NCBI GenBank assembly: GCA_016721725.1
Contig: JADKHN010000001.1
Coordinates: forward strand, 124,001 to 188,000
From: Chitinophagaceae bacterium
GTDB lineage: Bacteria; Bacteroidota; Bacteroidia; Chitinophagales; Chitinophagaceae
Direction of reading: 5' to 3'
DNA: 64,000 bases
The position numbers and the translations under genes are program-made. Positions 34,219 to 42,659 of the stretch are shown here, in pieces. Numbering within the stretch: the stretch's first letter is position 1; every line of letters begins with the position of its first letter. Below the pieces are notes generated by a model. The model did not search any database and was not told where the DNA came from. It saw only the letters and a list, made by a program, of their open reading frames with translations.

Positions 34219-36288
34219 ATGCCATATCGATTTACCCCCCGGCAATTACTGCCGATCTTCCTCCTGCTGGCCTTCTCCAGCGGCTCGGCACAAAACCGCA
34301 TCGATCCGGCCGGGATCGAGATCGTACGGGACTCCTTTGGCGTACCCCATATCTTCGCTAAAACAGATGCTGAAGTGGCTTATGGCCTTGCCTGGGCCGA
34401 AGCGGAAGACGATTTCAACAGCATGCAGGAAGTGATCCTGCCGGCCAAGAATCTCATGGCCCGGGTGCAGGGTAAAAAAGGCGCGGCCGGCGATTATGCC
34501 TTTGCCCTGTTTCGTTGCATGGAGGTCACGGAAGAGAAATGGTCAACCTTTTCCCCCGCTTTCCTGAAACTCATTGAGGGTTATGTTCAGGGCCTGAATG
34601 AATATGCCAGGAAACATCCATCCGAGATCCTGCATAAAAAAATATTCCCGGTCACCACCAAGGAATATATCGCCGCTTCCGTTTTCGCACTGACCATCTT
34701 CAACGGCGCCGACCAGGCGCTTTTCAGGATCTTCAACAACAGCGAATGGGAGGCCCCGGAACTGGATAAGAAAGGAAGCAACTCGGCCGCCGTGAACGCC
34801 AGTAAGACCACGACCGGCGAATCCTATTTGCTGATCAACGCCCACCAGCCCAATACGGGCCCACAGGCCTTTTATGAAGCCCATTTATGCAGTGAAGAGG
34901 GCCTGAACATTACCGGGGGATTACTGGCCGGAGGGCCCTGCATCCTCCATGGTGTCAACGCCTACCTGGGCTGGGCGCATACCGTGAATTACTGCGACCG
35001 GATGGATGAATACCAGTTACAGATGAATCCCGCCAAACCCAACCAATATTATTTCGACGGTCAATGGCTCGACCTGGAAGTAAAGACCATCACCCTGAAG
35101 ATCAAAGGCATCCCCCTGAATGTGAAAAGGAAGATCTACTGGAGCAAGTACGGTGCCACCATGAAGAACAAACAGGGATTCTTTTCCATCCGGCTGGGCG
35201 CCAATATGAGGATCGGGGTGCTGGACCAATGGTACCAGATGAACAAGGCCAGGAATTTCACTGAATTCTATGCCGCCCTCTCCAGGCAGGAACTGAGCAT
35301 GTTCAACATCATGTATGCCGATCGATACGATACCATCTTCTACATCAACAACGCCCTGATGCCGGTACGCGACAGCGCTTCCCGGTTTACCTGGAAGAAG
35401 ACCCTGCCCGGCAATACATCCAGGACATTGTGGACTGAATTCAGGAACATCCGGGAATTACCCCAATACACCAATCCCAAAAGCGGGTTCCTGTTCAACA
35501 CCAATCATTCCTCATTCCTCGCAACAGCGGCTACAGATAATTTAAAAGCCCGGGATTTTCCCCGTACCGACGGCTGGGAACAATATCACCTCAACCGGAG
35601 CGTAAGATTCCTCGAGTTGTTCCCGCAAAATGAAAAACTCAGCTACGAGACTTTCAAGAAGATCAAATTCGATATTCAGCTGCCGGCCAAAATGCAATAC
35701 ACTTACCGGCTCGACTCCATGTTCCTGCTCAACGAATCGGAATATCCCGAACTCGCTCCCCTGATCACCCGATTCAAACAATGGGACTACCGGGGAGATG
35801 TCAGCAGCAAAGGAGCTGCCATCTTTGTACTGACCTACGAATACCTGAAAAAGAAATTACAGGGCCAGCCTCCCAGGCTGATCACCCGCAGTGAGGCCGT
35901 AGAGGCCTTTACTTACGTCAACGATTACATGAAAGTCTATTTCGGCCGGACCGACCTGGCCTTGGGCGAAATCCAGAAGCTGGTCAGGGGTGAACAAGAC
36001 TGGCCGCTGGCCGGTTTCCCCGACCTCTTATCTCCACAATGGACCGAGCCCTATAAGAACGGCGAACTAAAATCGGTTGGCGGAGACGGGCTCATCATCT
36101 TCGCCCGATTCGCCAAAGAAGGCCTGCCACGTATAGAAAGTATCAACATGTACGGCGCCTCCGCCAAACCCTGGAGTCCGCATTTCAGCGACCAGGTCCA
36201 ACCTTATCTGCAGCAAAAAACAAAAAGAATGAGTCTGGATAAGGCTGAAGTATACCGAATGGCCGAAAAGATCTATCATCCGCTTTAG
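34219..36288 (+). CDS. Penicillin acylase family protein (Ntn hydrolase)
   Basis: This is an exported amidohydrolase of 689 aa of the penicillin/cephalosporin/acyl-homoserine-lactone acylase family. The signal peptide is residues 1-24 (LLPIFLLLAFSSGSAQ). The alpha-chain start RDSFGVPHIFAKTDAEVAYG is typical. The precursor should cleave itself before Ser187 in KKGSNSAAVNASKT, making that Ser the N-terminal nucleophile. Later motifs are SYLLINAHQPNTGP and AHTVNYCDRMDEYQLQ. Family members act on penicillins, aculeacin or N-acyl-homoserine lactones, so the substrate is open. The ATG at 34219 puts the signal peptide at the very N-terminus. It diverges from the regulated operon. Confidence 0.9.
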   Translation: MPYRFTPRQLLPIFLLLAFSSGSAQNRIDPAGIEIVRDSFGVPHIFAKTDAEVAYGLAWAEAEDDFNSMQEVILPAKNLMARVQGKKGAAGDYAFALFRCMEVTEEKWSTFSPAFLKLIEGYVQGLNEYARKHPSEILHKKIFPVTTKEYIAASVFALTIFNGADQALFRIFNNSEWEAPELDKKGSNSAAVNASKTTTGESYLLINAHQPNTGPQAFYEAHLCSEEGLNITGGLLAGGPCILHGVNAYLGWAHTVNYCDRMDEYQLQMNPAKPNQYYFDGQWLDLEVKTITLKIKGIPLNVKRKIYWSKYGATMKNKQGFFSIRLGANMRIGVLDQWYQMNKARNFTEFYAALSRQELSMFNIMYADRYDTIFYINNALMPVRDSASRFTWKKTLPGNTSRTLWTEFRNIRELPQYTNPKSGFLFNTNHSSFLATAATDNLKARDFPRTDGWEQYHLNRSVRFLELFPQNEKLSYETFKKIKFDIQLPAKMQYTYRLDSMFLLNESEYPELAPLITRFKQWDYRGDVSSKGAAIFVLTYEYLKKKLQGQPPRLITRSEAVEAFTYVNDYMKVYFGRTDLALGEIQKLVRGEQDWPLAGFPDLLSPQWTEPYKNGELKSVGGDGLIIFARFAKEGLPRIESINMYGASAKPWSPHFSDQVQPYLQQKTKRMSLDKAEVYRMAEKIYHPL

Positions 36289-36350
36289 GTGTCCTGACGG
36301 TTTTGAACAGGCAAGGCGTCAGACGGTTCTAAACCGTCAAGACGCCTTAG
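36286..36350. repeat. REP-like palindrome 3 with a preceding half copy
   Basis: Outer stem AAGGCGTC / GACGCCTT (36313-36320 with 36341-36348) is identical to palindromes 1 and 2. The inner stem is GACGGTT / AACCGTC, a compensated change from GACGGCT / AGCCGTC. The bulge is A versus AA. A half copy (GTCCTGACGGTTTTGAAC) precedes it directly, starting at the acylase stop codon. Confidence 0.88.
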
Positions 36351-36413
36351 AGTTTGTATTTTTTTATTAATTGTAGTATATTAGTTTATTCATTAACCTA
36401 AAACTCAACTGCC

Positions 36414-36827
36414 ATGTTCGATTCCGATTTTGAAATACCCATGACATTTATCTTCGCCGCCCTCGCAGTCGCCGTGATCATGATCATTGCCATGTGGAAG
36501 ATCTTTGAAAAGGCCGGCCAGGAAGGATGGAAAGCCATCATCCCCATCTACAACCTGTATGTTTTACTGAAGATCGTGGGTAAACCAGGCTGGTGGCTGG
36601 TATTGTTCATCATTCCCCTGGTGAATTATATTTTCCTCATCTGGACCTACAACATGCTGTCGAAAAGCTTTGGCAAGGATGAGGGTTTCACGGTTGGGCT
36701 CGTATTACTGGGTATCGTTTTTTTTCCCATCCTGGGATTCGGATCGGCGCAATATCTCGGGCCATTCGGAGATAAAGCGGCGTTTGACGCACGGAACCTG
36801 AATGATTTCGGTCAGCCGCAACAATAA
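36414..36827 (+). CDS. DUF5684 family membrane protein
   Basis: This is a 137-aa inner-membrane protein with about four hydrophobic segments. The central stretch GQEGWKAIIPIYNLYVLLKI followed by KPGWWLVLFIIPLVNYIF is the hallmark of DUF5684. An aromatic/Gly-rich C-terminal helix ends in GFGSAQYLGPFG. Relatives are sometimes found fused or next to signal peptidase I, but the function is not known. It is a stand-alone gene after REP palindrome 3, with an AT-rich leader. Confidence 0.85.
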   Translation: MFDSDFEIPMTFIFAALAVAVIMIIAMWKIFEKAGQEGWKAIIPIYNLYVLLKIVGKPGWWLVLFIIPLVNYIFLIWTYNMLSKSFGKDEGFTVGLVLLGIVFFPILGFGSAQYLGPFGDKAAFDARNLNDFGQPQQ

Positions 36828-36867
36828 AAATTTCAAACAAGATCATCCATTGCCCGGGTCGCGAAAG

Positions 36868-38055
36868 CTATCCGGGCATTTTGTTCAATGCCTGAATGAT
36901 CATTTGACAGGCCGTTTCTATTTCAGATAAGGATATGGTCAGCGGAGGCGCGATACGCAGGCAGTTTGAAGCGAACAGGAACCAATCCGTGAAAACGCCT
37001 TGGGAGATCAGTTCATCAATGAGCTTCTTATTCGTTTCAAAATCGGGCAGTTCAACAGCGATCATCAGTCCGCGGGATCTTACCGCCCGGATCGCGGGAT
37101 GTTTCAATTGTGAAATGAACAAGGATTCTTTTTCCCGGACGGTTCCTGCAAGGTTCTCATCCAGCAAAACGGAGAAGGCCGCCAGTCCGGCCGCGCAACA
37201 AACCGGGTGACCACCAAAGGTATTGATATGGCCGAGTACCGGATCATGCGTTAAACTATCCATGATCCTTTTATCAGCGATGAACGCACCCAGGGGCATC
37301 CCGCCACCCAGGGCCTTACCCAATAAAAGAATATCCGGCACCACGCCAAATTGTTCAAAGGCCCAGAGGGTGCCGTTGCGGCCAAATCCGCATTGGATCT
37401 CATCCAATACCAGTAAAGCGCCGGTCTCATTGCATCTTCTCCGTAAAGCCTGCATCCAACCGTCTTGCGGAGCCAAGACCCCTGCTTCGGCCTGTATGGT
37501 CTCGGCGATCACACAGGCTGTTTTATCCGAGATCATGTCCAGGTCTTCAAAAACATTATACCTGAGTTGCAGAATATCCGGTAACAAAGGCCGGAATGCC
37601 TGTTGCCAGTATTCGCTTCCCATGACACTGAGCGCACCCTGCGTGCTGCCGTGATAGGAATTCCGGAAAGAAACGATCTGGGTCCGGTTGGAAAAGCGCT
37701 TCGCGAGTTTCATCGCGCCTTCGGTCGCCTCGCTGCCTGAAGCCGTAAAGAAAACCGAATTCAGTGATGACGGAAGATGATCGGCAAGGGCTTTGGCATA
37801 TCGTACCTGCGGACTTTGCACCAACTCGCCATAGACCATGATATGCAGGTAATGATCCAGCTGCTTTTTGATCGCTTCGATCACCCGGGGATGGCGATGC
37901 CCCACATTGCACACACTGATACCGCCGATCAGGTCGATATAGGTCCGGCCCTCCGTATCGGTCAATGTACAACCCTCCGCTTTTACGATCTCCAGGCATA
38001 ACGGAGAATCCGATGTTTGTCCGAGGTGGTTCAAAAATAATTGCCGGTTATTCAT
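36868..38055 (-). CDS. Class III (acetylornithine/ornithine-type) aminotransferase
   Basis: This is a PLP-dependent aminotransferase of 395 aa. The PLP lysine is Lys247 in LLGKALGGGMPLGAF, and the Asp that holds the PLP ring is Asp218 in LVLDEIQCGFGRNG. The GGISVCNVGHRHPRVIEAI start and the phosphate-binding TASGSEATEGAMKLAK region are intact. The family includes acetylornithine, ornithine, GABA and lysine epsilon-aminotransferases. With no argD-pathway neighbours the donor is uncertain. It is monocistronic and convergent with the DUF5684 gene, with no strong terminator in the 40-bp gap. Confidence 0.9.
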   Translation of the reverse strand: MNNRQLFLNHLGQTSDSPLCLEIVKAEGCTLTDTEGRTYIDLIGGISVCNVGHRHPRVIEAIKKQLDHYLHIMVYGELVQSPQVRYAKALADHLPSSLNSVFFTASGSEATEGAMKLAKRFSNRTQIVSFRNSYHGSTQGALSVMGSEYWQQAFRPLLPDILQLRYNVFEDLDMISDKTACVIAETIQAEAGVLAPQDGWMQALRRRCNETGALLVLDEIQCGFGRNGTLWAFEQFGVVPDILLLGKALGGGMPLGAFIADKRIMDSLTHDPVLGHINTFGGHPVCCAAGLAAFSVLLDENLAGTVREKESLFISQLKHPAIRAVRSRGLMIAVELPDFETNKKLIDELISQGVFTDWFLFASNCLRIAPPLTISLSEIETACQMIIQALNKMPG

Positions 38056-38161
38056 ACAGCGTTAAAATTATTAAAAAAAAGAGGCGAAAGGGATTTTAAA
38101 TTTAATGTAGACATGAGCGGTTAATCCAGTTATGTTACATTTACAAAGGCAATCAACCCAT

Positions 38162-40393
38162 ATGACCCATTCCCTGGTGAAATACTTTTTCCTGCTTTTT
38201 TCTACCCTCTGCAGCCTATACCTGAACGCGCAGGTTCAAGGCAAACGGCCAAAGATCGGGTTGACGCTGAGCGGTGGTGGCGCCAAGGGTCTGGCTCATA
38301 TCGGCATACTCAAAGCGATCGACAGCGCAGGCCTGAAAGTGGATTATATCACCGGTACCAGTATGGGGGGCATCATCGGCGCCTTATATGCAACCGGGTA
38401 CAGCGGCAAGGAAATTGAAAGGCTGACCAAGGAGATCGACTGGGATGTGTTGTTCTCCAACAACATTTCCCTGAATGTATTGTCCATGGAGGAAAAAGAA
38501 CAGTACAGCCGTTTTGCCCTTGAACTGCCTTTCATCAATCAAAAGATCCGGCTGCAAACGGGATTGATCAAAGGACAGGAACTGAGCCTGAAATTTTCCG
38601 AATTGTTCTTCCCGGTTCATCAGATCCGTGATTTCAACCAATTGCCGATACCGTTCAAGTGCATGGCTACCGACCTGGAGACCGGCAAACTGGTGGTGCT
38701 GGATACCGGCAGCATCACGGCCGCCTTAAGGGCCACCATGGCCATCCCTTCTGTCTTTTCGGCGGTGGACCTCGATAACAGACAATTGGTTGATGGGGGA
38801 CTGGTGAGGAATTTTCCGGTCAAGAACGTGAAGGGAATGGGCGCCGACATCGTCATTGGCAGCAATGTGACCGCCGGATTGTCGAGGATCGATAAGATAA
38901 AGAACCCGGTTGACGTTTTGATGCAGATGGCTTTTTTCCGGGAAGCGGAGGACTTCCAGGAAGAATTACCGCTAACCGATATCTACATCCATATGCCGAT
39001 GGAAAAATATACCACCGGCAGCTTTGGCAGCTCAAAGGAAATATTGAAGATCGGCATGGAGACGGGTGATCAGTATTACCCGGTTTTTAAAAAACTGGCC
39101 GACAGTATTCAGGCCCTGGGAGATTGGGAGATCAAAAAGATCGAATCTCCCCTTGAGAAGTCCGTTTACATTTCCGAATACCAGGTCATCGGTCTGCAAA
39201 AAACCAGCATCAACTTTTTCACTCACCTCATGAATTTCAACGACCACCGCTACTATACTGCAGCCCAGATCTCGAAGAACATCAGGCGGGCCATCGGTTC
39301 CAGGTATTACGGAAGCATTACCTACAAACTGGATGAACTGGGTAAAGACTCAGCCAGGATCATTTTTAAAGTGGAAGAGAATCCCGGAACCTACCTGAAA
39401 GGGGGATTATATTATACCCGTTTCCGGGGGATCAACCTGAATGTGAACATCACCACACGCGACTTCATCATACCCAATTCCAGGAGCACGGTATCCCTGT
39501 CACTGGGTGAGAGTATCCAGCTGGAAACCGAACACCTGCAATACCTGGGAAGGATCAAGAACATCGCGTTCCTGGCCGGGTTCCGGATGGATAACATGGA
39601 ACTGAATACCTACCAGCAATATAAACTGGACGGGGCTTACAAACAAAGCCATTACAAGACCTACCTGAATTTTCAGACCAGCGGGTCTCCCAAATCGACC
39701 ATCGGCATCGGAACTTCATTCGATTATGTACATTATAAGCCGACCATCAGTTCCGTGGCAGAAGCCAAAGGGCAATTCACCCATTTCAAGTCTTATCTCT
39801 ACTTTAAATACAATAGCCTGAACCAGATATTCTATCCCACACGCGGACTTAAATTGAATACGGAACTGGCTTATATCTATGACCAGAAACCCGACCTCAA
39901 GTATTTCATGAACAATGTGCAGGTAAACAACCTCAACTTCGATAATTTTCCCCGGCTCACATTCGATGGATCCGTTTTTGCTTCCTTCAATCCGAAGTTC
40001 ACATTCTTCTCCGAGCTCCAGGCCGGGATCAATTTTACCGGCACTCCCAATGTGCTGCATAATTTCCAGATCGGGGGATTGAATGGTTATTTCCGGAACC
40101 AGATCCGATTTGCCGGTTTACAGGAAGCCACGGCCAATACTTCCAGCACAGCCGCCTTACTTTTGGGACTCCGGTACAATATCGTCAACAATGTGTATGT
40201 CCTGGGGCGGGTGAACGGACTCGTCAAGGATTTTGCAACCACCCGAAACTCGACCTCAGCCTATTCATTCCTGACCGGCTATTCGCTCACGTTTGCCTAT
40301 AAGACGCCGATCGGTCCGCTTGAATTAAGCGTGATGTACTCCGACCAGGGCAAGAAAGTACACTCCTATGTCCTGTTTGGTATTCCCTTTTGA
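38162..40393 (+). CDS. Patatin-like phospholipase with C-terminal outer-membrane barrel
   Basis: This is a 743-aa exported protein combining a lipid hydrolase and a barrel. After a signal peptide (about 1-24) comes a patatin domain with glycine-rich SGGGAKGLAHIG (37-48), nucleophile elbow GTSMG (Ser67) and catalytic Asp in LVDGGLVRNFPV (Asp211). A POTRA-like region follows near 330-400. The last ~350 residues are alternating strands ending in YVLFGIPF, as in the surface-antigen/Omp85-like barrel. This resembles single-chain type V secreted lipases (PlpD-like). Whether the lipase domain stays attached or faces the periplasm is not known. I chose ATG 38162. Confidence 0.9.
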   Translation: MTHSLVKYFFLLFSTLCSLYLNAQVQGKRPKIGLTLSGGGAKGLAHIGILKAIDSAGLKVDYITGTSMGGIIGALYATGYSGKEIERLTKEIDWDVLFSNNISLNVLSMEEKEQYSRFALELPFINQKIRLQTGLIKGQELSLKFSELFFPVHQIRDFNQLPIPFKCMATDLETGKLVVLDTGSITAALRATMAIPSVFSAVDLDNRQLVDGGLVRNFPVKNVKGMGADIVIGSNVTAGLSRIDKIKNPVDVLMQMAFFREAEDFQEELPLTDIYIHMPMEKYTTGSFGSSKEILKIGMETGDQYYPVFKKLADSIQALGDWEIKKIESPLEKSVYISEYQVIGLQKTSINFFTHLMNFNDHRYYTAAQISKNIRRAIGSRYYGSITYKLDELGKDSARIIFKVEENPGTYLKGGLYYTRFRGINLNVNITTRDFIIPNSRSTVSLSLGESIQLETEHLQYLGRIKNIAFLAGFRMDNMELNTYQQYKLDGAYKQSHYKTYLNFQTSGSPKSTIGIGTSFDYVHYKPTISSVAEAKGQFTHFKSYLYFKYNSLNQIFYPTRGLKLNTELAYIYDQKPDLKYFMNNVQVNNLNFDNFPRLTFDGSVFASFNPKFTFFSELQAGINFTGTPNVLHNFQIGGLNGYFRNQIRFAGLQEATANTSSTAALLLGLRYNIVNNVYVLGRVNGLVKDFATTRNSTSAYSFLTGYSLTFAYKTPIGPLELSVMYSDQGKKVHSYVLFGIPF

Positions 40394-40456
40394 CGGGAAT
40401 TTGAGTTTAATTTGCAGAAGATAATCTGAATCATTCATCCGATAAAAGATCAAATC

Positions 40457-40975
40457 ATGACTGTCATCCTTCCCGTAAAAGGGGTTTCCCCCCAATTTGG
40501 TGAAAACTGTTACCTGGCCCCCAATGCCACTATCGTAGGAGATGTGATCATGGGCGAGGCCTGCAGTGTATGGTTCAATGCAGTGATCCGGGGAGATGTG
40601 AACAGTATCCGGATGGGCGATAAAGTGAATGTACAGGATGGGGCGGTGATCCACTGTACCTATGAAAAGGCGGCCACCCAGATCGGAAATAATGTAAGCA
40701 TCGGACACAATGCGATCGTCCATGGCTGCGTTATTGAAGATAACGTGCTCATCGGCATGGGGTCGATCGTGATGGACAATGCCCGGGTGGGCTCCAACAG
40801 CATCATCGCCGCAGGGGCCGTCGTGCTGGAAAACACCATCATAGAACCCGGCAGTATCTATGCGGGGGTGCCGGCAAAAAAAGTGAAGGACATCAGCAGT
40901 GAGATGATCAGCGGGGAGATACACCGGATCGCGGATAACTATGTTTTATACAGCAGTTGGTTCAAGGAGGGGTAG
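40457..40975 (+). CDS. Gamma-carbonic anhydrase family protein (left-handed beta-helix)
   Basis: This 172-aa protein is made of hexapeptide repeats that form a left-handed beta-helix. It carries the family pattern NAVIRGDVNSIRMGDKVNVQDG, and the three metal-ligand histidines are suggested by VIHCTYEKA, SIGHNAIVHGC and the following turn. Relatives in the gamma-CA family may hydrate CO2, but many (PaaY, YrdA) have other or unknown roles. It lies 60 bases after the patatin gene and may be co-transcribed with it. The T/A-rich GGAGG-containing repeats follow the stop codon. Confidence 0.88.
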   Translation: MTVILPVKGVSPQFGENCYLAPNATIVGDVIMGEACSVWFNAVIRGDVNSIRMGDKVNVQDGAVIHCTYEKAATQIGNNVSIGHNAIVHGCVIEDNVLIGMGSIVMDNARVGSNSIIAAGAVVLENTIIEPGSIYAGVPAKKVKDISSEMISGEIHRIADNYVLYSSWFKEG

Positions 40976-40979
40976 AAGG

Positions 40980-41032
40980 GTTTAGGAGGTTTAGGAAAGT
41001 TTAGGAGGTTTAGATGGTTCAGGAAGGTTAAG
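40980..41032 (+). repeat. Degenerate tandem repeat of GTTTAGGAG units
   Basis: About five to six imperfect copies of a 9-10 base unit (GTTTAGGAG, GTTTAGGAAA, GTTTAGGAG, GTTTAGATG, GTTCAGGAAG) run head to tail after the carbonic-anhydrase-like gene. There is no dyad symmetry. Confidence 0.8.
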
Positions 41033-41074
41033 GTTTTAACTTTTTTGTCCGGCAAAAAAATATATCTTTAGTCC

Positions 41075-41284
41075 ATGAAAAAGGTGATCGTTGCTTTATT
41101 GGCGGTTTCATTACTTTCCAGCGGATGTTTCATCAGCCGTATCTTCCGTAAGAAAGACAAATACGGTTGCCCGACCAATGGACGCAATGTAGGTGCGGAG
41201 AAGATACTGGCCGGCGACAAAAAAGCCATCCAGGCCGAGAAGAAAGCCAAATACAAAGGCGGTAAGAAATCATACAGCGAATAA
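41075..41284 (+). CDS. Small basic lipoprotein
   Basis: This is a 69-aa lipoprotein. The signal peptide ends in a lipobox with Cys18 (SLLSSGC). The mature part is short and very basic (ISRIFRKKDKYGCPTNGRN, then many Lys: KKAIQAEKKAKYKGGKK). I do not know its function. A single extra Cys (YGC) could pair with another protein. It is a likely real gene because it has a proper lipoprotein signal and an AT-rich leader, but it is short. Confidence 0.68.
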   Translation: MKKVIVALLAVSLLSSGCFISRIFRKKDKYGCPTNGRNVGAEKILAGDKKAIQAEKKAKYKGGKKSYSE

Positions 41285-41337
41285 TACCGGCAACAGTTGC
41301 CCTGAGATCCGAATCATTCTGATAAAACCAAATACCT

Positions 41338-41640
41338 ATGTGCTACGAATTAAAAACCTCCTATGGCGGTACTGAAGCCGTTATAGATGACAACTGCGGC
41401 ATTTCCAAATTCTATGCCATTGCCCGAACCCTGGCGGATGATCTCCAGGTAAAATTCCTGAACCAGGTGGATGATGCGGAAACACTGGACTGGGATTTCC
41501 AGTACCGCGGCCAGTTCCTGACCCTTCACTACAACATGTTCAACGGGGTGAGTATTTATCCTCAGCAGTTAAAGAGTACCAGCCGTGACAACATCGCCGT
41601 GCTGGAAGTGGCGCATTTCCTCGAACACCGGGTGTATTAA
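41338..41640 (+). CDS. Hypothetical protein, 100 aa
   Basis: I do not recognise this soluble 100-aa protein. It has no signal peptide or membrane segment. It is acidic and aromatic, with the stretch DAETLDWDFQYRGQFLTLHY and a small repeated-looking TLHYNMFNGVSIYP. It begins with an ATG 53 bases after the small lipoprotein gene on the same strand. Codon use looks like that of its neighbours, so I judge it real. Confidence 0.65.
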   Translation: MCYELKTSYGGTEAVIDDNCGISKFYAIARTLADDLQVKFLNQVDDAETLDWDFQYRGQFLTLHYNMFNGVSIYPQQLKSTSRDNIAVLEVAHFLEHRVY

Positions 41641-41685
41641 AACGAATACCGAACCGCTTGTTCTGCGGGGCAATGAATGCCCGGC

Positions 41686-42612
41686 CTAATATTTTTTTTC
41701 TTCGATCTTGTCCAGGATATTACAATAACTGATATACCGGTCCAGATGGACCTTCCCTTCCTCCACAGCCATCTTTACCGCACAACCCGGTTCATTCATA
41801 TGCATGCAATTATTGAACTGGCATTCGTTGATGAGCGCCACCATCTCCGGAAAATAATGCGACAATTCCTGTTTTGAAATATCCACCAGGCCCAGTTCCC
41901 GGATCCCCGGCGTATCGATGATCTTACCTCCGAAAGGAAGGTCGTACATTTCAGCGAATGTGGTGGTGTGCAAACCCTTTCCGCTCCAGTCGCTCACTTC
42001 CTGTGTCTTCAGTCCCATTTCCGGAAACAAGGCGTTGATGAAGGAGGATTTTCCGACACCCGAATGCCCGCTCAGCAAGGTGACCTTGTCTTTCAACAGG
42101 CCCTTCACTTCTTCAACCCCTTCACCGGTAGCCAGGCTCATGGATACCACGGTATACCCGATCGATTCATACATATTCCTCACTTCGCTGAATTTCGCCA
42201 GTTCCTTTTTCCCATAGAGGTCGGATTTGTTGAAGACGATCACGGCCGGGATATGATACGCTTCGGAAGTGATGAGGAAACGGTCGATGAAACCCAAAGA
42301 GGTTTTGGGGTCCTTCAGGGTCGCGAATAACAGGGTTTGATCCAGGTTGGAAGCGATGATATGATGCTGGTGCCGGTTGGCGGGGGAGGTCCTGGTGATA
42401 TAATTGCGCCGGTCGGCGATCGCGGTGATGGTCACGCCATCCTCCAGTTCATTTTCCGATTCAATGATCACGTGGTCGCCCACGGCGATCGGGTTGGTGC
42501 TTTTCAATCCGTCGATCTTGAACTTACCCAATATCCGGGCATTGTAAACCTTGCCGGTATTATCCTTTACGATGTACCAGCTTCCCGTGCTCTTATAAAC
42601 CGTTGCCAACAT
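41686..42612 (-). CDS. rsgA: Ribosome small-subunit-dependent GTPase A
   Basis: This circularly permuted GTPase helps mature the 30S subunit. It is 308 aa from the ATG at 42612; an upstream open stretch has no family support. The order is OB-fold first (KFKIDGLKSTNPIAVGDHV), then G4 (NKSD), G1 (GHSGVGKSSFINAL), G3 (DTPGIREL) and a zinc-binding C-terminal part with Cys/His ligands (CQFNNCMHMNEPGC). The permuted G4-G1-G3 order identifies RsgA/YjeQ. It stands next to the BatA operon on the same strand, 47 bases away. Confidence 0.95.
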   Translation of the reverse strand: MLATVYKSTGSWYIVKDNTGKVYNARILGKFKIDGLKSTNPIAVGDHVIIESENELEDGVTITAIADRRNYITRTSPANRHQHHIIASNLDQTLLFATLKDPKTSLGFIDRFLITSEAYHIPAVIVFNKSDLYGKKELAKFSEVRNMYESIGYTVVSMSLATGEGVEEVKGLLKDKVTLLSGHSGVGKSSFINALFPEMGLKTQEVSDWSGKGLHTTTFAEMYDLPFGGKIIDTPGIRELGLVDISKQELSHYFPEMVALINECQFNNCMHMNEPGCAVKMAVEEGKVHLDRYISYCNILDKIEEKKY

Positions 42613-42659
42613 GGGTACGAAATTACAGGATTGAAGATTAATGAAACCGGGATTGTTTC

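Noticed and set aside
34055..34225. N-terminal extension of the membrane protein at 33422-34054 by 57 codons
   Set aside because: The extension runs through the O2 palindrome and candidate promoter and overlaps the divergent acylase leader. The ATG at 34054 gives a normal N-terminus.
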